From the NCBI RefSeq assembly GCF_014646015.1, contig NZ_BMMQ01000011.1, forward strand, positions 1 through 64,000: DNA of 64,000 nt, read 5' to 3'. The stretch is from Microbacterium nanhaiense (GTDB lineage Bacteria; Actinomycetota; Actinomycetes; Actinomycetales; Microbacteriaceae). The notes beneath the pieces are model-generated. The model ran no database searches. It was given only the letters and a program-made list of their open reading frames with translations, and was not told where the DNA came from. The translations under genes and the position numbers were made by a program. Of the stretch, positions 56,424 through 64,000 are shown piece by piece. How positions within the stretch are numbered: position 1 is the first letter of the stretch; every line of letters begins with the position of its first letter.

Positions 56424-57545
56424 TTACGCGGAGGCGGCGGGGCCCTCCGCCATGACGCGCTCGTATTCGTCGCGCGCCTCCTTGTTCTGGGCCGTGATCT
56501 TGGCGCCGCGGCGCGAGGCCCAGCCGCCGAACCAGATCGTCACCTCGCGGGCGATGATGAAGGCGATGAGGCCGACGGGGGCGAAGGCGGTGCTGGTCAG
56601 GAGGTCGACGCCCTGCGCGCCCGTGATCTTCCAGAACGGCGCCTCGAAGAACACGCCGCCGAGGAAGCCGGCGTACGTCAGGAGCGCCACGAACAGGCCG
56701 AGCACCACCCACGACCACCAGCGGGCACGGTTCACGAACACGCCCAGCAGCCAGAACGACAGCCAGAACGCCACGACCGAGACCCAGAAGGGGCCCGACA
56801 GCAGCACCTCGGTCAGGAAGTCGACCGGCTCGAGCACGGGCGCGATGTTCATGGCCGGCACGAGGTCGACGAAGAGCTGCCAACCGTACAGGGCCGTGCC
56901 GTAGAGCGCGGCGTACACGAGGGCGGCGACGAGACCGATGAGGCCGATCGCGCCGCGGTTGCCGCGCTTGCGCGGGGGCTCGGGCGCCTGGACGAAGATC
57001 GGGGCGGGCGCGGCCGCGGGCTCCTCGACGACCGTCGTCGGGGCGGGCGCCGGAGCCGGGGCCGGCTCGTCCTGCGTGCTCGCCGCGGCGGCCGACGCCG
57101 TAAAGACCTCGGTCTTCGCGGGCTCGAACCAGGGATCCGCCTTCGCGACCGGCTCCTCCGCGGGCGCGGGCTCCGGCTGCGACGGCGACACGGGTGCGGC
57201 GGCGGCCGTCTCGGCCTCGAGGCGGTCGAGTTCCGCGGCCAGCGCCTCGTAGTCGACCTCGTCCTCGCGCTCCGGTTCCTCGGCGAGGAACGCCGACGGG
57301 GCCTCGTCGAGCGGCGCCTCCGCGCGCGCGACGGGCTCCTGGGCCGGCGCGGCGTCTGCGGGCTCGTCGTCCCGGGCGGCGTCGCGCTCCGGGGCGTCCG
57401 CCTGCGGCGTGTCGTCCACCCGCTCGTCGCCGAAGTCGACCGCGGGCGCGGTGCCCGGCCCGCTCGGTGCGCCCGCTTCGGGGGCACTGTCCAGGTGTTC
57501 GGCGTCTCGTTCGCCGTTGTTCTTCGAACCCTGTGTGTCACTCAT
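56424..57545 (-). CDS. membrane protein with long acidic N-terminal tail
   Basis: 373 residues from ATG 57545 (MSDTQGSKNNGERDAEHLDS), which has GAGGAG eight bases upstream; a GTG at 57554 is less likely. Residues 1-190 are disordered and rich in Glu, Asp, Pro and Ala (DEAPSAFLAEEPEREDEVDY). Four to five helices follow (GAIGLIGLVAALVYAALYGT, PFWVSVVAFWLSFWLLGVFV, WVVLGLFVALLTYAGFLGGV, LTSTAFAPVGLIAFIIAREV) and a short charged tail. No known family recognised; the layout is common in Microbacteriaceae membrane proteins encoded near rpoBC. Confidence 0.72.
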   Translation of the reverse strand: MSDTQGSKNNGERDAEHLDSAPEAGAPSGPGTAPAVDFGDERVDDTPQADAPERDAARDDEPADAAPAQEPVARAEAPLDEAPSAFLAEEPEREDEVDYEALAAELDRLEAETAAAAPVSPSQPEPAPAEEPVAKADPWFEPAKTEVFTASAAAASTQDEPAPAPAPAPTTVVEEPAAAPAPIFVQAPEPPRKRGNRGAIGLIGLVAALVYAALYGTALYGWQLFVDLVPAMNIAPVLEPVDFLTEVLLSGPFWVSVVAFWLSFWLLGVFVNRARWWSWVVLGLFVALLTYAGFLGGVFFEAPFWKITGAQGVDLLTSTAFAPVGLIAFIIAREVTIWFGGWASRRGAKITAQNKEARDEYERVMAEGPAASA

Positions 57546-57606
57546 CGCAGGCACTCCTCAACGATCGCGGGGATCTCCCTGTGCCGAAGAATACCCGCCG
57601 CAGGTG

Positions 57607-57639
57607 GGAGGATCCGCGCGCCACGCGCGCGGATCCTCC
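57607..57639 (-). terminator. hairpin terminator after the 598-aa membrane protein gene
   Basis: Perfect 14-bp arms GGAGGATCCGCGCG / CGCGCGGATCCTCC with a five-base loop, 13 bases after the stop codon of the gene ending at 57653. Contains GGATCC in both arms. Confidence 0.8.
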
Positions 57640-57652
57640 GCTCGATTCCGCC

Positions 57653-59449
57653 CTACAGCTGCGAAAGATCGACCTCGACGCTGCCGTCGTCGGCGACCGT
57701 CACCGGCAGCCGCAGGGGCTCGTAGCCGAACGGCGAGGCGACCGTCTCGTCGTCGGCCTCCCACGGGTCGTCCTCGAAGAAGCGCCACGTGTAGTCGACC
57801 TTCATCTCGCCGCCCGACACGACGACGCTGCTCGACGCGGGGTCGTACTCCACCGTGGGCTCCTCGGCCCACGATCGCACGATGTCCGAGACGGCGTAGA
57901 AGCCGGGGTCGCGGTACTCGAGGGTGTTCGGGCAGTTCTTCGGCTGGAACTGATCGCTCTGCATGCACAGCTCGATCTGCTTCCGAACCGCGTCGACGGC
58001 CTGCGCCGTCGCCTCCTCGCTGAGGCGGGCGTCGAAGGACACGACGCCCTGCAGCAGGCCCGCGACGAACTCGTCGGTGTAGCCGTACGCCGACTCCACC
58101 CACTCCGCGCCGTACGGGGCGGGCTCGACGCTGACCCGCTCGTGCCCGACCGTGAGCACTTGGTCGTCGCCGTAGGTGATCGCGTCCGTCGACTCCGGTG
58201 CGGCGAAGGCGTAGCTGCCCGGCAGGACGGCCGTCGCGCCGCCGACGCCGTTCACGGTGCTGATGAGGTCGTCCGCGGAGCACACCTCGCACCCCGCCGA
58301 GGACAGGTCGACCGCGACGCCGTTGACCGTCTCGACGGCCGCCACGTTCCACAGCAACACGTAGTCGAGCGGGGCCTCCGTGAGCGACCAGACTCCGTAC
58401 TCGTCGTCCGGCTCGTCCTCGGCCTCGAGCGTGAAGGCGATGTCGGCGTAGCGATCGCCGCCCATCGTGTAGCTCGCGGTGACCCGCGCCAAGGTGCCAT
58501 CGACCTCGGTGCCCTGGATCTCGTAGCTCTCGGGCCGCAGCTGCGCGGCCTGGTAGATCTCGTCGTTGACCAACACCTGGTTGCCCTCGGGCTCCTGCGG
58601 GAGCATGTCGATGGCCGCGGACGCCCGTCCGTCGGTCAGGTGCTGCAGGTATTCGGACACGAGCGCGTCCGCCGTGTACGAGCTCGCGATCTCGTCGACC
58701 TCCCACCGGGGGAAGATGAGCCACTCCCGCTCCGAGTACCGCATCGAGATCTCCTGGCGGTACTCGAGCCCGCCGACGGTGTACTCGGCCTCGATCGTCG
58801 AACGGTGCCCGTAGGTGTCGGCGTCGCCCAGGTCGATCGCGGCCTCTCCGGCGCGCGCGAGCTCGAACGCGCCGGCCGTCGCCGCGATGGCGGGGTCATC
58901 GTCGTCCGCTGGATCCCACATCGCGAGTGCGCCGTCGACATCACTGCTCGTCAGCTTCGCGTAATACGCCTCGGCCGCGGCCTCGGGCGAGAACCGCGTG
59001 TCGTTCAGCCAGCTGTACGCGAACCAGCCTCCGACGCCCAGGATCGCCAGGACGACGACCGTGACGCCGCCACCGATGAGCCAGCGGATCCCGCGCCGCC
59101 GGCCGCCCTCGCGCGGCGGCTTCTGCGCCTTCGCCTTCTTCGCGGCCCGCTCGGGCTGCGGCGCCGGCGCGGCGGGCGCCGGGGAGCCGGCCGGCGCGGA
59201 TCCGGGCGCCGGATACCCGCCCGGCGCGCCCGCGGACCCGAGACCCGGCACGGGCGGGATCACCTCCGTCACCGGTTCCGGCGGCACGACGCCCGGCCCG
59301 GCGGATCCGCCCGGGGCCGCCGGCGGGAGCGGCGGACGCTCGGGCACGGCCGGGGCCGCCTGGGCCGGATCCGCGGGCGGCGGGGGCGGCGGCGGAACGG
59401 ATCCGCTCTCGCGCGGATCGTGGTCATCAGGTCGCGGTGAATCGCTCAT
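57653..59449 (-). CDS. membrane-anchored extracytoplasmic protein of unknown function
   Basis: 598 residues from ATG 59449, which follows GGGGGAG at good distance; the 13 extra upstream codons are unlikely. Residues 1-118 are proline-rich and disordered, ending in a basic patch (ERAAKKAKAQKPPREGGRRR). One helix follows (about 121-146, IRWLIGGGVTVVVLAILGVG), then a large outside part. It contains repeated small modules (SPEAAAEAYYAKLTSSDVDG, YTADALVSEYLQHLTDGRAS) that resemble NTF2-like/DUF4878 folds, and two cysteines in SSAGCEVCSADD. Function unknown. It lies downstream of rpoC with a terminator between. Confidence 0.75.
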   Translation of the reverse strand: MSDSPRPDDHDPRESGSVPPPPPPPADPAQAAPAVPERPPLPPAAPGGSAGPGVVPPEPVTEVIPPVPGLGSAGAPGGYPAPGSAPAGSPAPAAPAPQPERAAKKAKAQKPPREGGRRRGIRWLIGGGVTVVVLAILGVGGWFAYSWLNDTRFSPEAAAEAYYAKLTSSDVDGALAMWDPADDDDPAIAATAGAFELARAGEAAIDLGDADTYGHRSTIEAEYTVGGLEYRQEISMRYSEREWLIFPRWEVDEIASSYTADALVSEYLQHLTDGRASAAIDMLPQEPEGNQVLVNDEIYQAAQLRPESYEIQGTEVDGTLARVTASYTMGGDRYADIAFTLEAEDEPDDEYGVWSLTEAPLDYVLLWNVAAVETVNGVAVDLSSAGCEVCSADDLISTVNGVGGATAVLPGSYAFAAPESTDAITYGDDQVLTVGHERVSVEPAPYGAEWVESAYGYTDEFVAGLLQGVVSFDARLSEEATAQAVDAVRKQIELCMQSDQFQPKNCPNTLEYRDPGFYAVSDIVRSWAEEPTVEYDPASSSVVVSGGEMKVDYTWRFFEDDPWEADDETVASPFGYEPLRLPVTVADDGSVEVDLSQL

Positions 59450-59507
59450 ATTCTCCCCCAGCTCGAGCAGCTGCGACGAGAATACCACCGAGGTGAGACA
59501 CGAAAAC

Positions 59508-59537
59508 GGCCCCGAGGATCCGTAGATCCCCGGGGCC
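59508..59537 (-). terminator. terminator after rpoC
   Basis: Arms GGCCCCGAGGATC and GATCCCCGGGGCC pair with one mismatch around a CGTA loop, 35 bases after the rpoC stop codon on the minus strand. Confidence 0.75.
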
Positions 59538-59571
59538 GAGTTCAGGTTACAGCGGACTCAGCTGCCGGACC

Positions 59572-63447
<3,876 letters not shown>

Positions 63448-63489
63448 TTGACTCTCCTGTGTGGGAAATCTGTGTATCGGTCAGGCGGA

Positions 63490-64000
<511 letters not shown>

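Noticed and set aside
52304..56455. Plus-strand open frame of about 1380 codons opposite the ABC exporter
   Set aside because: It is the antisense image of the exporter and its neighbour; the minus-strand product has complete Walker and signature motifs, the plus-strand product none.

Overview
The window looks like chromosomal DNA from a high-GC actinobacterium, most likely a member of the Microbacteriaceae. This rests on the strong G/C bias at third codon positions, the gene order rpoB-rpoC ... rpsL-rpsG-fusA-tuf, frequent GTG/TTG starts, and actinobacterial DUF4012, VanZ and fused ABC exporter proteins. No rRNA, tRNA or CRISPR array was recognised.

Layout. (1) 1-13.5 kb is a lower-GC accessory island. 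It has an IS3-type transposase at the window edge and a minus-strand surface-polysaccharide operon (flippase, GT-A-like transferase, two polysaccharide pyruvyl-transferase-like proteins, two GT4 enzymes). It also has a divergent GT4 gene, a 1458-bp ISL3-family element nested inside an older decayed ISL3 transposase gene, and an acyltransferase-3/SGNH protein. (2) 13.9-20 kb continues the polysaccharide theme in host-like DNA: GT4, a small conserved ORF, a second acyltransferase/SGNH protein, a polytopic membrane protein and a membrane GT2 of cellulose-synthase type. (3) 20-24.8 kb holds Dps, a HipBA module, a small acyltransferase and an excisionase-like-HTH/PIN toxin-antitoxin pair. (4) 24.9-33.7 kb is a tightly overlapping glycogen operon glgP-glgB-glgC-glgA-glgX, whose order and GlgC type recall alphaproteobacteria. 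(5) 33.8-45.2 kb is a second polysaccharide locus: O-antigen-ligase-like polymerase, transferases, flippase, two GT2s, a membrane-anchored glycosidase and a DUF4012 protein. (6) 46-64 kb is the housekeeping block on the minus strand: rpoB (partial), rpoC, membrane proteins, a fused ABC exporter, then rpsL, rpsG, fusA, tuf, and a VanZ-like gene.

How the parts work together. Regions 1, 2 and 5 together encode transferases, flippases, a polymerase/ligase, pyruvylation and O-acylation functions for one or more exported glycans, plus a surface glycosidase. The glycogen operon is a self-contained set for synthesis, branching, debranching and phosphorolysis.

Most unusual signals. There is a family of about 65-bp palindromic elements (arms CCGTTCAAATGACAC / GTGTCATTTGAACGG) in a five-unit array and at two other places. 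A second, unrelated 67-bp hairpin occurs three times at 45.4-45.9 kb. A palindromic element appears to be inserted in frame inside a glycosyltransferase gene. The palindrome GGATCC is strongly over-used throughout the host-like DNA, in all codon phases and inside terminators, but is nearly absent from the island. The ISL3-in-ISL3 nesting comes with a perfect 8-bp target duplication.
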